Counted from the stretch's first letter, positions 52,358-61,317 are shown. The stretch is DNA of 64,000 bases from Pseudodonghicola sp048268305 (GCF_048268305.1 NZ_JBLWVT010000007.1:186001-250000); one strand, 5' to 3'. Numbers and translations: made by a program. The notes: generated by a model not told the origin, from the sequence alone.

Positions 52358-52762
52358 TCAGCCGGCAAAGAAGGTGGCGGTGGCGGTGGCGACCGGCTTG
52401 CCGCTGGTCTCCTCTCGCATCTCTGCGCGGGTGAAGACCAGAGATTTTCCGGCGCGCACCACCTCGGCCCGGCACAGGATGGCGGTGCCGACCCCGGGGC
52501 GCAGGAACTGGGTGTGCAGATCGGTGGTGGCAAAGGGGCGCGGTTCAGGGAAATGCGCGATGATGGCGAGTGCCATGGTGGTATCGGCCAGCGCCGCCAG
52601 CGCCTGACCCGAGACGATGCCGCCGACGCGGGCCAGATGATCGCCCAGTGGCATGCGGATCAGCACATGGTCGCTGCCGACCTCGATCACCTTGAGGTCG
52701 AGCGCCTGCACCCAGTCGGCGAAGTTCTCGGCGAAGATTTTCTGGGCGATGTCCGGGGTCAT
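52358..52762 (-). CDS. PaaI-family hotdog thioesterase
   Basis: This 134-residue hotdog-fold protein has HLARVGGIVSGQALAALADTTMALAI, where GxVSGQAxxAxxD is the PaaI-type catalytic helix region. DLHTQFLRPGVGTAILCRAEVVRAGKSLVFTRAEM follows. It would hydrolyse an acyl-CoA thioester. It is upstream of the glycosylase gene, stop and start four bases apart, and probably cotranscribed with it and the lipoprotein. Substrate unknown. Start is ATG 52762. Confidence 0.88.
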   Translation of the reverse strand: MTPDIAQKIFAENFADWVQALDLKVIEVGSDHVLIRMPLGDHLARVGGIVSGQALAALADTTMALAIIAHFPEPRPFATTDLHTQFLRPGVGTAILCRAEVVRAGKSLVFTRAEMREETSGKPVATATATFFAG

Positions 52763-52897
52763 GGCGGGCCTTTCTGTCGTGTTCCGGCCGACCCTAGCTG
52801 GCGGGCGCGGGCGGCGTCGAGGCGATTCGACGCCTGCGGGCTGCTGGCGGGGCGATGGGCAAGCTGATAAGGCTGGGGCACAGAGGGAGGGCTGCCG

Positions 52898-53419
52898 ATG
52901 CATCTGGCCTATGTTCTCAACCCCGAGCGGGGGGCCGCCGATCTGTTGCTGGCGGGATTCGCCGATCGCCTGCTGGCCGCCGGCGTGGTGCTGGCCGGGG
53001 TGGTGCAGCACAACAGCGACGGGGCAGAGGGCTGCGCCTGCGACATGGACCTGCGGCTGCTGCCGGGCGGCGGGGTGATCCGGATTTCGCAATCGCTCGG
53101 CGCCGGGTCGCGAGGCTGCCGGCTTGATACCTCCGCTTTGGAGACGGCGGTGGGGGCGGTGCAGCCGCTGCTGGATCGGGCGCCGGAACTGCTGATGATC
53201 AACAAGTTCGGCAAGCACGAGGCCGAGGGGCGCGGGTTCCGGCCCGTGATCGGCGAGGCGCTGGCGCGCGGCATTCCGGTGCTGCTGGGGGTCAATGACG
53301 GCAATCTGCCGGCCTTCCTGGCCTTTGCCGGCGATCTGGCTGAGGCGCTGGAGCATGATCCCGCCGCGCTCGATGCCTGGTTCGCGCGCATTCGCGGCGA
53401 CGGCGCCTCTTCGGCATGA
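52898..53419 (+). CDS. DUF2478-family (P-loop-related) protein
   Basis: This 173-residue cytoplasmic protein begins MHLAYVLNPERGAADLLL. It has VQHNSDGAEGCACDMDLRLLPGG, IRISQSLGAGSRGCRLDTSALE and LLMINKFGKHEAEGRGFRP, which together are the DUF2478 signature (CDMDL, GSRGCRLD, NKFGKxEAEGRGF). Members often neighbour molybdate transport genes and are thought to be NTPase-like. No molybdenum gene is in this window. AGGGAGGG upstream of the ATG is a good ribosome binding site. Function is not established. Confidence 0.88.
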   Translation: MHLAYVLNPERGAADLLLAGFADRLLAAGVVLAGVVQHNSDGAEGCACDMDLRLLPGGGVIRISQSLGAGSRGCRLDTSALETAVGAVQPLLDRAPELLMINKFGKHEAEGRGFRPVIGEALARGIPVLLGVNDGNLPAFLAFAGDLAEALEHDPAALDAWFARIRGDGASSA

Positions 53420-53506
53420 CCCCTCGCGCAGCTTGCCGCTTTATCCCGGGCCTATCATCGCGTAACGCTCTGCCCGCCGCATGGGACGGCCGGAGGAGGA
53501 TTGATT

Positions 53507-54376
53507 ATGCGTGTGCCCTATAGCCGTCTGAGTCGGGCGGAGCTGGACCGGCAACTGTCGCCGAGCCTGTCGGCCAAGGATTTCATGAGCGTTCTCACTC
53601 GGCACGAGGAGATGACCGCGGCGTTGCAGGGGGCGGAGGATCTGCGGCGCTGGACCGATGTGGCCTATGGCGAGGGGGCGCGGCAGAGGTATGACGTGAC
53701 GGCGCCGGCCACTGACGCGGGGGCGGGGCTGCCCTGTCTGGCCTTCATCCATGGCGGCTTCTGGCAGGAGGGGTCGAAGGCCGGGGCCGGCTTTGCCGCG
53801 CGGGGCTATGCCGAAGCCGGCTGGGCACATGTCGCGATCGGCTATACCCTGGCGCCCGAGGCGACATTGGCCCAGATCCTGGCCGAGATCGGCACCGCCC
53901 TGCGCCATCTGCGTGCCCATGCGGGCGATTACGGCATCGACCCGGACCGCATCGTCCTGGCCGGCCATTCGGCGGGCGCGCATCTGGCGGCCTCGGTCCT
54001 GGCTGGTCTGGCGGGAGAGGATTTGCCGGCGGCGCTGGCGGGCTATGTGCTGATCAGCGGCGTCTACGATCTGGCGCCGGTGGCGGCCTCCTATGTCAAC
54101 GACGCGGTGGGGATGACCCCGGCGGATGTCGAGGCATTGTCGCCGCTGCTCTATCTGCCGGCGGCGGATCGGCCGGTGCATCTGATGATCGGCGCCGATG
54201 AACCCGAGGCGTTCCGCCGTCAAAGTGATGCTCTGGCGGCGCTCTGGGGGCGGGAGCTGAAGCGGATCAGCCTGGAGCGGTTCGCTGGCCGGGACCACTT
54301 CGACATTCTCGACGAACTGGCGCCCTCGGGCTCGATCACCGCGCAACGCATTGCCCGGATGGTCACGGCGGGCTGA
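53507..54376 (+). CDS. Alpha/beta hydrolase, arylformamidase-like
   Basis: This 289-residue protein has the oxyanion motif FIHGGFW and nucleophile elbow AGHSAGAH, with Asp in MIGADEPEAF and a final His in RDHFDILDEL, a complete triad. The DVTAPATD start and HGGFWQ motif resemble kynurenine formamidases (KynB-like) of the BD-FAE/esterase family. It would hydrolyse an amide or ester in the cytoplasm. No kynurenine gene is adjacent, so the name is tentative. GGAGGAGG precedes ATG 53507 by seven bases, which fixes the start. Confidence 0.85.
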   Translation: MRVPYSRLSRAELDRQLSPSLSAKDFMSVLTRHEEMTAALQGAEDLRRWTDVAYGEGARQRYDVTAPATDAGAGLPCLAFIHGGFWQEGSKAGAGFAARGYAEAGWAHVAIGYTLAPEATLAQILAEIGTALRHLRAHAGDYGIDPDRIVLAGHSAGAHLAASVLAGLAGEDLPAALAGYVLISGVYDLAPVAASYVNDAVGMTPADVEALSPLLYLPAADRPVHLMIGADEPEAFRRQSDALAALWGRELKRISLERFAGRDHFDILDELAPSGSITAQRIARMVTAG

Positions 54377-54400
54377 ACCGGCGCAGCCTTGGCGCGGCGG

Positions 54401-56716
54401 TCAGACCGCGCCCTGCTGCCGCAACGGCCCGACCTCGGGCTCAGCCTGCTGCCGGCGCCTGATCCGTTCGGCGGTGTCCTCGAGAATGTCGATCAAATCC
54501 TTCTTCGAGACCGGCTTGGTCAAAAAGCCGTCCATTCCGGCAGCCTCGCAACGGGCCCTGTCCTCGGGCATCGCATGGGCCGTCAACGCCACGATGATGG
54601 TGGGTGCCAGCCCCTCGGCGCGTTCCAGTGCCCGGATTTCCTCCGCGGCGACCAGCCCGCCCTTCACCGGCATCGAGACATCCATCAAAATCAGGTCGGG
54701 CCGTGTCGCCAGATAGCCGTCGACCACCTCCTGCCCGTTGGTCCAGCTCGTGATCTCTTCGACACGGGCGCCGATCATCTTCCGGATGATCAGCAGGTTG
54801 GTCTTGTTGTCTTCGGCGACGCCGAGGCGCAGCGGCAGCCTTGGTTCGGGGGCGCTGGCCGTGGTCGCCGCCGTGGCAGTTTGCGGCGTGGCGCCGTCGT
54901 GGTGGATCGCGCGGCACAGGCTGCGGAACAGCAGGTCGGTGCGCACGGGCTTGTTGAGGCAAAGCTCCACATCGGTGCGGGTCAGTTCCTGACGCAGGGT
55001 TTCCAGGTCACCGGAAGAGAGGATGATGAAGGGCAGATCCTGCGTCTGTGGCAGCTTGCGCAGCGCATGCAGCAGATCGGCGCCGTTCATTCCGGGCATA
55101 TGGTGGTCCGAGATGATGATGTCGGGGACCGGTTGACGGCCGCTCTGGAAGGCGGCGAGGGCAGCGCGGGCGTTGTCATAGGCGACGCTCTCCATCCCGA
55201 AGCCGGCGAGGCGGGCGGTGAGGATGCGGCGGTTGACCTCCAGATCGTCGACCACCACGGCGCGCTTGCCGCGCAGGGCATCGGGATCGAAGAACAGCGC
55301 CGAGACGCGCGCTTCGGCGGGCTGGGGCGGGGCGACGGTCTTGAGCGGCAGCACCATGCGGAAACAGGAGCCCTTGCCCAGCGTGCTTTCCACCGTGATG
55401 TCGCCGCCCATCAGGCGCAGCAGGCGCCGGGTGATCGCCAGCCCCAGGCCGGTCCCGGCGCGCGACCGGGTGTCATCCTCGTCGACCTGTTCGAAATCGC
55501 GGAAGATCGCGTCCAGCTTGTCTTGAGGAATGCCGACGCCGGTGTCGCTGACCGAGATTTCGAACCGCTCTCCGGCCAGTTCCGAGACATGGATGGTGAC
55601 ATGCCCTTCCTCGGTGAACTTCACGGCGTTGCCGGTGACGTTCAGCAGACATTGCCGCAGCCGGGATTCGTCGCCGACCACCCAGGCCGGCAGTTGTTTC
55701 TGGAAGTCGACGCAAAGCTCCACCCCCTTGCTGTAGCCGGCGGGGAACAGCAGATCGGCGGCGTCCTGCACGCAATTGTGCAGATCGAAAGGGACTTCGG
55801 CGATCGAGACCTTGCCGGCCTCGATTTTCGAGAAGTCGAGGATATCATTGATGATCGTCAACAGCGCCGAGGCCGAACCGAGGATGGTCGAGGCATAGCT
55901 GCGCTGTTCATCGTTCAGCTTGGTCTCATTCAGCAGTTCCGCCATCCCCATGATGCCGTTCATCGGTGTGCGGATCTCATGGCTCATGTTGGCGAGGAAG
56001 CGGGACTTGATCTCCTCGGCATGGCGCGCCGCATCGCGGGCCCTTGCCAGATCGCGGTTCATGATCGCCATCCGCCAGCCGAGATAGGTGAGCGCGCTGA
56101 TCGGAATCAGGCTGGCGAGGGTGAGAATCGTGACCAGCATGATGCTGAAGCGGCGGAAGGCGCTGAAGATGGTGGCGCGTGTGTCGCTGACGTTCACGAA
56201 GACCTCGGCGGCGCCGATGATCTGGCCGTTCTGGATGACCGGCAGAAGCGTCCGGGAATAGCGCAGCACCGGCGTCTTGTCGGTGACGTCGCTGATCTCG
56301 GTGATCTCGGGGGTGCCCGAGAGGATCCGCTCGATGCCCTTCTGGCCCGAGCCGCCGGGGAAGTTGATCGACTGCTGGCGGTTCTGGTCTTGCGCCTGCG
56401 TGTTTGCCGAGCTGAGCACCAGGCGCCCGTGGCGATCGTAGATGCGATAGAGCTGCACATTGCCGAAGACGTCGGCGTCATGACGAAGCAGCGGATGCAC
56501 CGAAAGGTTACCATCCTGGCCCAACAGGTCGAGGAAGGTTTTCTCGTGCAAGACATAGTGGCTGTACCAACTGCGCGCTTCGGTCGAGGCGGCCGTCGTC
56601 AGTGTCGATTCCGTGACATGGATCCGGGCGCTTTCGATCAGCCGGCCGGAGATGAAAACCACCATGGCCAACACCAGAGCTGACCAGATCCAGATCTTCA
56701 GCCTGCCTATGAACAT
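54401..56716 (-). CDS. Hybrid sensor histidine kinase with two receiver domains
   Basis: This 771-residue inner-membrane kinase has helices at about 7-25 and 190-212 bounding a periplasmic sensor (about 26-188). HisKA follows with H246 in FLANMSHEIRTPMNG. The ATPase domain (about 350-460) has NAVKFTEEG, DTGVGIP and GTGLGLAI. Two receivers come next, REC1 at about 485-600 with D537 (IIISDHHMPGMNG) and REC2 at about 628-745 with D679 (LILMDVSMPVKGG). No Hpt domain or separate regulator is adjacent, so phosphate must go to an unlinked Hpt. The signal sensed is unknown. Confidence 0.93.
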   Translation of the reverse strand: MFIGRLKIWIWSALVLAMVVFISGRLIESARIHVTESTLTTAASTEARSWYSHYVLHEKTFLDLLGQDGNLSVHPLLRHDADVFGNVQLYRIYDRHGRLVLSSANTQAQDQNRQQSINFPGGSGQKGIERILSGTPEITEISDVTDKTPVLRYSRTLLPVIQNGQIIGAAEVFVNVSDTRATIFSAFRRFSIMLVTILTLASLIPISALTYLGWRMAIMNRDLARARDAARHAEEIKSRFLANMSHEIRTPMNGIMGMAELLNETKLNDEQRSYASTILGSASALLTIINDILDFSKIEAGKVSIAEVPFDLHNCVQDAADLLFPAGYSKGVELCVDFQKQLPAWVVGDESRLRQCLLNVTGNAVKFTEEGHVTIHVSELAGERFEISVSDTGVGIPQDKLDAIFRDFEQVDEDDTRSRAGTGLGLAITRRLLRLMGGDITVESTLGKGSCFRMVLPLKTVAPPQPAEARVSALFFDPDALRGKRAVVVDDLEVNRRILTARLAGFGMESVAYDNARAALAAFQSGRQPVPDIIISDHHMPGMNGADLLHALRKLPQTQDLPFIILSSGDLETLRQELTRTDVELCLNKPVRTDLLFRSLCRAIHHDGATPQTATAATTASAPEPRLPLRLGVAEDNKTNLLIIRKMIGARVEEITSWTNGQEVVDGYLATRPDLILMDVSMPVKGGLVAAEEIRALERAEGLAPTIIVALTAHAMPEDRARCEAAGMDGFLTKPVSKKDLIDILEDTAERIRRRQQAEPEVGPLRQQGAV

Positions 56717-56911
56717 CGAGGTCTCCCTTCGCCGCGATCCGGGGATTGGGCCGCAAAAACGCTAATTTCGGGTAAAGGAAACTTACATAGATGTTGAAAT
56801 GTATGCGGCAAGCCCTGCGCGGAAGGCGCTTGAAAGCAGCGTCATGCGCCAGACGATCACCGCCGCGAGGGGCAGACTATCGTTCTATTTCTAAGAGAAA
56901 ACAGCGGTGGA

Positions 56912-56995
56912 TGGTGGGCGACCCTGGAATCGAACCAGGCGTGCGTCTCCGCGAGGGAGTTACAGTCCCCTGCCACACCTTGCGGCCTGTCGCCC
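56912..56995 (-). tRNA. tRNA-Tyr (anticodon GTA)
   Basis: On the minus strand the 84-base gene starts GGGCGAC at 56995 and ends GTCGCCCACCA at 56912, with CCA encoded. The acceptor arms GGGCGAC/GTCGCCC pair perfectly. The anticodon loop carries CTGTAAC with GTA at 56963-56961. The variable arm is long, as for bacterial tRNA-Tyr, and the T arm has GGTTCGATTCC. It is divergent from rlmB, a typical Rhodobacterales arrangement as I recall it. Confidence 0.97.
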
Positions 56996-57108
56996 ATCCA
57001 CGTGCGCTGTTGCGCCCGCTGTGGAGGCGTGATTACTAGCGTGGCCGAAGGGCGTCAACAGGAAAAACCGCAATTTTTCAGCCTTTGCGGAGAGAGCCGG
57101 GGAAGACC

Positions 57109-57882
57109 ATGAAAAAGCCGAAGTGGGTGATCGAAAAGGAACAGGCGCGCAAGGCCTCGGGGGCGGAAACCGTTTGGCTTTTCGGCCTGCATGCGGTGCG
57201 CGACGCGCTGTCGAACCCGCAGCGGGAAAAGCTGCGGCTGATCGTGACGCTGAATGCTCAGGACAAGTTGGCCGATGCCATCGCCGAGGCGGGAATCACG
57301 CCTGAGGTGGTCGATGCCCGCAGGTTCTCCGCCCCGATCGACCCGGGCTCGGTGCATCAGGGCGCCGCGCTCGAGGTCAAGCCGCTGGCCTGGGGCAGTC
57401 TGGAGGAGGTCTGCATCGGCCGCGAGGCGCCACGGGTGATTCTGCTCGACCGGGTGACCGATCCGCATAACGTCGGGGCCATCCTGCGCAGCGCCGAGGT
57501 GCTGGGCGCCTCGGCCGTGATCGGTACGCGGCACCATTCCGCCCCGGAAACCGGCGCGCTGGCCAAGACGGCGAGCGGCGCGCTGGAGCGTCAGCCCTAT
57601 CTGAGGGTGCGCAACCTGGCCGAGACGATCGAGGATCTGCAGCGCATGGGCTTCTATGTTCTCGGTCTCGACGGCGAGGCAGAGGAGACCATCGAACAGG
57701 CGATGGAGGGGCGGCGCGGCGACCCGGTGGCGCTGGTACTGGGCGCCGAAGGCCCCGGTCTGCGAGAAAAGACCAAGGAAACGGTGGACAAGCTGGTCAA
57801 GATCGACGCCGCCGGCGGCTTCGGCTCGCTCAACGTCTCAAATGCCGCGGCGATCGCCCTATATGCCTCTCAGTCCCACTGA
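57109..57882 (+). CDS. rlmB: 23S rRNA 2'-O-methyltransferase, TrmH/RlmB family
   Basis: This 257-residue SpoU-class enzyme has an N-terminal substrate-binding domain (VWLFGLHAVRDALSNPQREKLRLIV). The knotted catalytic domain carries motif 1 ILLDRVTDPHNVGAILRSAEVLGASAVI, motif 2 ALVLGAEGPGLREKT and motif 3 GSLNVSNAAAIALYAS. It methylates the ribose of a guanosine, G2251 in E. coli 23S rRNA, using SAM. I chose ATG 57109 (MKKPKWVIEKEQARKASG); a start at 57085 is possible. It follows the divergent tRNA-Tyr by 113 bases. Confidence 0.93.
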   Translation: MKKPKWVIEKEQARKASGAETVWLFGLHAVRDALSNPQREKLRLIVTLNAQDKLADAIAEAGITPEVVDARRFSAPIDPGSVHQGAALEVKPLAWGSLEEVCIGREAPRVILLDRVTDPHNVGAILRSAEVLGASAVIGTRHHSAPETGALAKTASGALERQPYLRVRNLAETIEDLQRMGFYVLGLDGEAEETIEQAMEGRRGDPVALVLGAEGPGLREKTKETVDKLVKIDAAGGFGSLNVSNAAAIALYASQSH

Positions 57883-57910
57883 CTGAGAGGAGGCCGCCAT
57901 ACCCCATAGT

Positions 57911-58192
57911 GTGAAGATCGCCACCTGCAGCTATTGCGGCACCCGCGCGGCACTTGTGCTGGGCGGGGAGGGTCGGCACGAGCTGGCCTGTTCATCCTGC
58001 GGCGCCCCCCTGCACGCGTTGAAGATGTTGCAGGCGGGGCCGCTGCCGCCTGTCGGGCCGGCGGATCATCGCAAGTCACCCAAGGCGCGATCGGAGAAGA
58101 CGAAAAAGCCAAAGGCGCCAAAGCGGCGCAAGGGGGTGTTCGCCCGGGTGCTGGAGGAGGCGATGGATGCGGTCGAGGATATCTTTGACTGA
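57911..58192 (+). CDS. Small zinc-ribbon-like hypothetical protein
   Basis: This 93-residue protein with a GTG start has two Cys pairs, CSYCG and CSSCG (within 6-33), which should bind one zinc. A Lys-rich linker follows (HRKSPKARSEKTKKPKAPKRRKG) with a helical end, ARVLEEAMDAVEDIFD. The N-terminal ribbon and basic linker suggest nucleic-acid or protein binding. I recognise no named family. It follows rlmB by 28 bases and may be cotranscribed. The frame is native in codon use. Confidence 0.7.
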   Translation: MKIATCSYCGTRAALVLGGEGRHELACSSCGAPLHALKMLQAGPLPPVGPADHRKSPKARSEKTKKPKAPKRRKGVFARVLEEAMDAVEDIFD

Positions 58193-58295
58193 TCCCGCCG
58201 CGCTTTCACAACCGCGTCATCTGGGCTTTGCAGAGGTGTATCGGGGGGGCATCTTGTGGCACGTCCCTAATGTCCCGAGCTTTAGCCCTTTCGCC

Positions 58296-58745
58296 ATGCA
58301 TTTCCGACCGATCCTGTCCGCCTGTCTGTTTATCCTGCTCTTGGCCGGGGCCGCACGGGCGGGCGAAAAGACCCTGTTCTTCACCCGCGACGGGGTGGCG
58401 ATCTCGGGCTATGACGCGGTTGCCTATTTCATCGAAGGGGCGGCGGTGCGTGGTCGGGCCGATATCGCGGTGATGTGGCGCGGGGCGGTCTGGCATTTCG
58501 CCGACCGCGGCAACCGCGAACGGTTCGAGGCCAACCCGCGCGCCTATGCGCCGCAATTCGGTGGTTATTGCGCCTTTGGCATGGCCGGCGGTCAGGTGGC
58601 TCCCAGCGATCCGCAGCTCTGGAGGATCGTCGATGGCAAGCTTTACCTGGTTCAGGACCCGCGCCAGCTTGTCCTCTGGTCCGCCGATCCGGCCGGTTTC
58701 ATCGCGCGCGGCGCAGAACACTGGCCGGCAGCACTTTTTCGTTGA
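58296..58745 (+). CDS. Exported YHS-domain protein
   Basis: This 149-residue protein has a Sec signal (MHFRPILSACLFILLLAGAARA, cleavage before GEKTL). A YHS domain follows: GVAISGYDAVAYFIEGAAVRG, then WHFADRGNRERFEANPRAYAPQFGGYCAFGMAGG. The Cys in GGYCAFG belongs to the motif that binds metal in related proteins. It would act in the periplasm, perhaps with copper or another metal. I chose ATG 58296 because the frame upstream overlaps the previous gene and lacks a signal. A strong terminator lies about 120 bases downstream. Confidence 0.88.
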   Translation: MHFRPILSACLFILLLAGAARAGEKTLFFTRDGVAISGYDAVAYFIEGAAVRGRADIAVMWRGAVWHFADRGNRERFEANPRAYAPQFGGYCAFGMAGGQVAPSDPQLWRIVDGKLYLVQDPRQLVLWSADPAGFIARGAEHWPAALFR

Positions 58746-58863
58746 AATGGCTTTCACGAAAATGCGATCCGGTCTTCTTTTTTCAAAGTTGATGCCTAAA
58801 TCCCACAATGACCGCGGACCGGAACTCCCGCGGGTCATTTCACTGTCCCTCGTTCCACGACTG

Positions 58864-58897
58864 GCGCCCGAAGCTTTTCTGCTTCGGGCGCTTTTTT
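58864..58897 (+). terminator. Strong intrinsic terminator
   Basis: GCGCCCGAAGC (58864-58874) pairs perfectly with GCTTCGGGCGC (58881-58891) around a 6-base loop and is followed by six T (58892-58897). It lies 119 bases after the YHS gene and 29 bases before the CoA-binding protein gene. The distance leaves room for a short independent transcript, see findings. Confidence 0.9.
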
Positions 58898-58926
58898 CTG
58901 TCACGCGATCCGTCTAAGGTGACCCC

Positions 58927-59349
58927 ATGCCCGAATATGCCGACGCCCTGCTGAAAGAGATCCTGCGCCAGACCCGCACCATCGCGTTGGTCGGTGCCTC
59001 CGCCAATCCTGACAAGCCGAGCTTTCGGGTCGGTCAGTTCCTGACCGAGAAGGGGTATAAGGTCATCCCGATCAACCCGGGCCTGGCCGGCCAGACGCTC
59101 TGGGGGCAGGAGGTGGTGGCCTCGCTTGCCGATATCGAAGGGCCGGTCGACATGGTTGATATCTTCCGCCGCTCCGAGGCGGTGCCGCCGGTGGTGGACG
59201 AGGCCCTGGCCGCCTTTCCCGATCTCAAGGTGATCTGGATGCAGCTCGGGGTCGAGAATGCCGAGGCCGCCGCCAAGGCCGAGGATCGCGGCATCACCGT
59301 GATCCAGAATCATTGCCCCAAGATCGAATATTCCCGGCTGATCGGCTGA
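58927..59349 (+). CDS. CoA-binding domain protein
   Basis: This 140-residue cytoplasmic protein has the CoA_binding_2 Rossmann fold: TIALVGASANPDKPSFRVGQFLTEKGYKVIPINPG, then VDMVDIFRRSEAVPPVVDEALA and KVIWMQLGVENAEAAAKAEDRGITVIQNHCPKIEY. The last stretch, with Cys in NHCPKIE, is the usual closing motif. Members bind CoA and in some species act in CoA protection or regulation; the exact role is not settled. It follows the strong terminator closely and has its own start. Confidence 0.9.
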   Translation: MPEYADALLKEILRQTRTIALVGASANPDKPSFRVGQFLTEKGYKVIPINPGLAGQTLWGQEVVASLADIEGPVDMVDIFRRSEAVPPVVDEALAAFPDLKVIWMQLGVENAEAAAKAEDRGITVIQNHCPKIEYSRLIG

Positions 59350-59358
59350 CGGGCCGCC

Positions 59359-59967
59359 TCAGTCGCGGGCCAGCAGCAGATCCAGGCTTTGACGCAGCCG
59401 CAGGCGCAGCGCGTCCCGCGTCTCGCCGGTCAGCATATAGCCGCAGCTCAGCGTGAAGGAATAGACCGAGATGGCGCGCAGCCGCGCCGGCTCGGTGTCG
59501 AAACCGCAGGATTCGAACTGGCGGGTGAAAAAGCCCAGGCGTTCGGCATCGACCTGTTTCAGCCCCGCGCGCACATCGGGATCACTTTGCCCCCATTGGC
59601 GCATCGCCACCTCGGTGCCGACGTCATAGGTGCCCAGCGTGACGAATTCGACCACATGCCAGATCCGCTGTTCAGCTCGGTCATAGGTGGTTTCGACATG
59701 GCGGATCAGCCCCGTGGTCTCCCGCCGGCGCCAGTGGTCGAACAGGCTGCCGAGGAAATCGCGCCGGTCCCGGAAGTGCCAGTAGAAACTGCCCTTGGTC
59801 ACTTTCATCGCCTTGCAGACATGATCAATCCTGAGGCCGCCGGGCCCCGTCTTGCCCAGAAGCTTGAGCCCGGCATCCAGCCAGTCCTGTTTCGACAGGC
59901 GATCCTCCTTCATCCGGCCGGTATTGGTGCCGCTGCCGGGGGCTCTGGGGTCTGTCGCCTGTGTCAT
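59359..59967 (-). CDS. TetR-family transcriptional regulator
   Basis: This 202-residue protein has a TetR helix-turn-helix at about 25-70 (KQDWLDAGLKLLGKTGPGGLRIDHVCKAMKVTKGSFYWHFRDRRDFLGSLF). A helical ligand-binding region follows (RRRETTGLIRHVETTYDRAEQRIW to DLLLARD). The first 18 residues (MTQATDPRAPGSGTNTGR) look unstructured, so ATG at residue 19 is an alternative start. It is divergent from the TauD-type dioxygenase over about 255 bases and may control it. Effector unknown. Confidence 0.88.
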   Translation of the reverse strand: MTQATDPRAPGSGTNTGRMKEDRLSKQDWLDAGLKLLGKTGPGGLRIDHVCKAMKVTKGSFYWHFRDRRDFLGSLFDHWRRRETTGLIRHVETTYDRAEQRIWHVVEFVTLGTYDVGTEVAMRQWGQSDPDVRAGLKQVDAERLGFFTRQFESCGFDTEPARLRAISVYSFTLSCGYMLTGETRDALRLRLRQSLDLLLARD

Positions 59968-60222
59968 CTCTGTCGCCTGTCCAGATGTCGTCCGGCACGC
60001 GTGCTGGGCCGGGCTGCTCTCTTCCTAACCGGAGCCGTCGCCTCCCGTCACCCCTCGGGGCTCATTTTGCGACGCTCGTGTGAAAAGGATTGACCGGCGT
60101 GCCGATGCTCCACAAGTCTATACCGAATGGTATGGAGATTCTTGCTGTCCGCCCCCGAGTCGGAGATCGGGGCGTGGCAGGACCGACTCCTGCCGGGGTT
60201 CGATATGTCGAAAGGAGACGAG

Positions 60223-61206
60223 ATGAGCATCGTTTTGACCGAGAAGATCACCACGCCGGCGGCCTGGGTGGGCGGGGACTTCGCCAACGACGACAGCTGG
60301 ATTCACCCGCTGTCCGCCGAAAATATTGCCGCCATCGACGCGGCCCTGGCCGGGCTTGAGGCCAAGGGACTGCGCTTTCCCCATTTCACCAAGGCGGATT
60401 TCCCGCTGGGCGGGCTCGAGGCGCTGCTGGTGCAATGTTCGGACGAGCTGGAGAACGGCCGCGGCTTCTGCGTGCTGCGCGGCCTGCCGGTCGAGCGATA
60501 CAGCGAAGAGCAGATCAATACGCTTTATTACGCGATCGGCCTGCACATGGGGCAGCCGGTGGGGCAGAACCCGCGCGGTGATCTGATCGGCAAGGTGATG
60601 GCGGTGGGCGACGCGAAGAAGAAGGAAACCCGCGTCTACGAGACCAACCTCTATCTGCCCTATCACTCCGACCCGTCGGACATGGTGGGGCTTTTGTCGA
60701 TCCGCAAGGCGAGGCAGGGCGGGCTGAGCAGCCTGATCAGCGTCGCCGCGATCTATAACGAGATCCTGGAAAAACACCGCGAATATCTCGGGCTCTACTA
60801 CCGGCCCTGGTATTTCTCGCATCTCTGCGAGGATATGCCGAGCCTGTCGCCGATCTTCAGCTTCAACAAGGGCAAGCTGAGCTGCCGCTATCTGCGGCAA
60901 TATCTGGAGCTCGGGCATGAGATCATGCAGGCGCCGCTGTCGAAGGTCGAAATCGAGGCGCTCGATCTCTTCGACGAGATCATCATGTCGAACCGCCTGC
61001 GGCTGGACATGATGCTGGAGCCGGGCGATCTGCAATTCGCCAACAACTACGCAGTGCTGCATTCGCGCAATTCGTTCGAGGATGACGAGGATCCGGCACG
61101 GACGCGGAAACTGCTGCGGCTCTGGGTCAAGATGCCCAACGCGCGGGAACTGGCGCCGGAATTCCCGGGGCGGAACGGTTTTCCGATCCCCGAAGGCGCC
61201 TATTGA
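60223..61206 (+). CDS. TauD/TfdA-family 2OG-Fe(II) dioxygenase
   Basis: This 327-residue enzyme has the iron site H148-S-D150 in YLPYHSDPSDMVGLL and a distal His in NNYAVLHSRNSFEDDEDPARTRKLLRLW (near residue 275), with Arg residues after it for 2-oxoglutarate. GRGFCVLRGLPVERYSEEQ is typical of the family. It would oxidise an unknown small substrate (gamma-butyrobetaine- or taurine-type relatives). AAGGAG six bases before ATG 60223 decides the start. It is divergent from a TetR regulator. Length is normal. Confidence 0.88.
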   Translation: MSIVLTEKITTPAAWVGGDFANDDSWIHPLSAENIAAIDAALAGLEAKGLRFPHFTKADFPLGGLEALLVQCSDELENGRGFCVLRGLPVERYSEEQINTLYYAIGLHMGQPVGQNPRGDLIGKVMAVGDAKKKETRVYETNLYLPYHSDPSDMVGLLSIRKARQGGLSSLISVAAIYNEILEKHREYLGLYYRPWYFSHLCEDMPSLSPIFSFNKGKLSCRYLRQYLELGHEIMQAPLSKVEIEALDLFDEIIMSNRLRLDMMLEPGDLQFANNYAVLHSRNSFEDDEDPARTRKLLRLWVKMPNARELAPEFPGRNGFPIPEGAY

Positions 61207-61281
61207 TCAGGCGTCATTTTCCGGTCGGTCTTCTTTACAGGAAGATTTGAGCCCGGCGCCGACCGCGCCGCTGGGCAGGAA

Positions 61282-61305
61282 GGCCCCGCCGATTGCGGCG
61301 GGGCC
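61282..61305. terminator. Perfect 10-bp hairpin between convergent dioxygenase and aqpZ
   Basis: GGCCCCGCCG (61282-61291) pairs with CGGCGGGGCC (61296-61305) around a 4-base loop ATTG. It is 76 bases after the dioxygenase stop and 13 bases beyond the aqpZ stop on the other strand, so it can serve both. No T-run. Confidence 0.65.
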
Positions 61306-61317
61306 AGGCGAGGGCGA

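Noticed and set aside
54389..56683. 764-codon plus-strand frame opposite the hybrid kinase
   Set aside because: It is antisense to a protein with complete kinase and receiver motifs.
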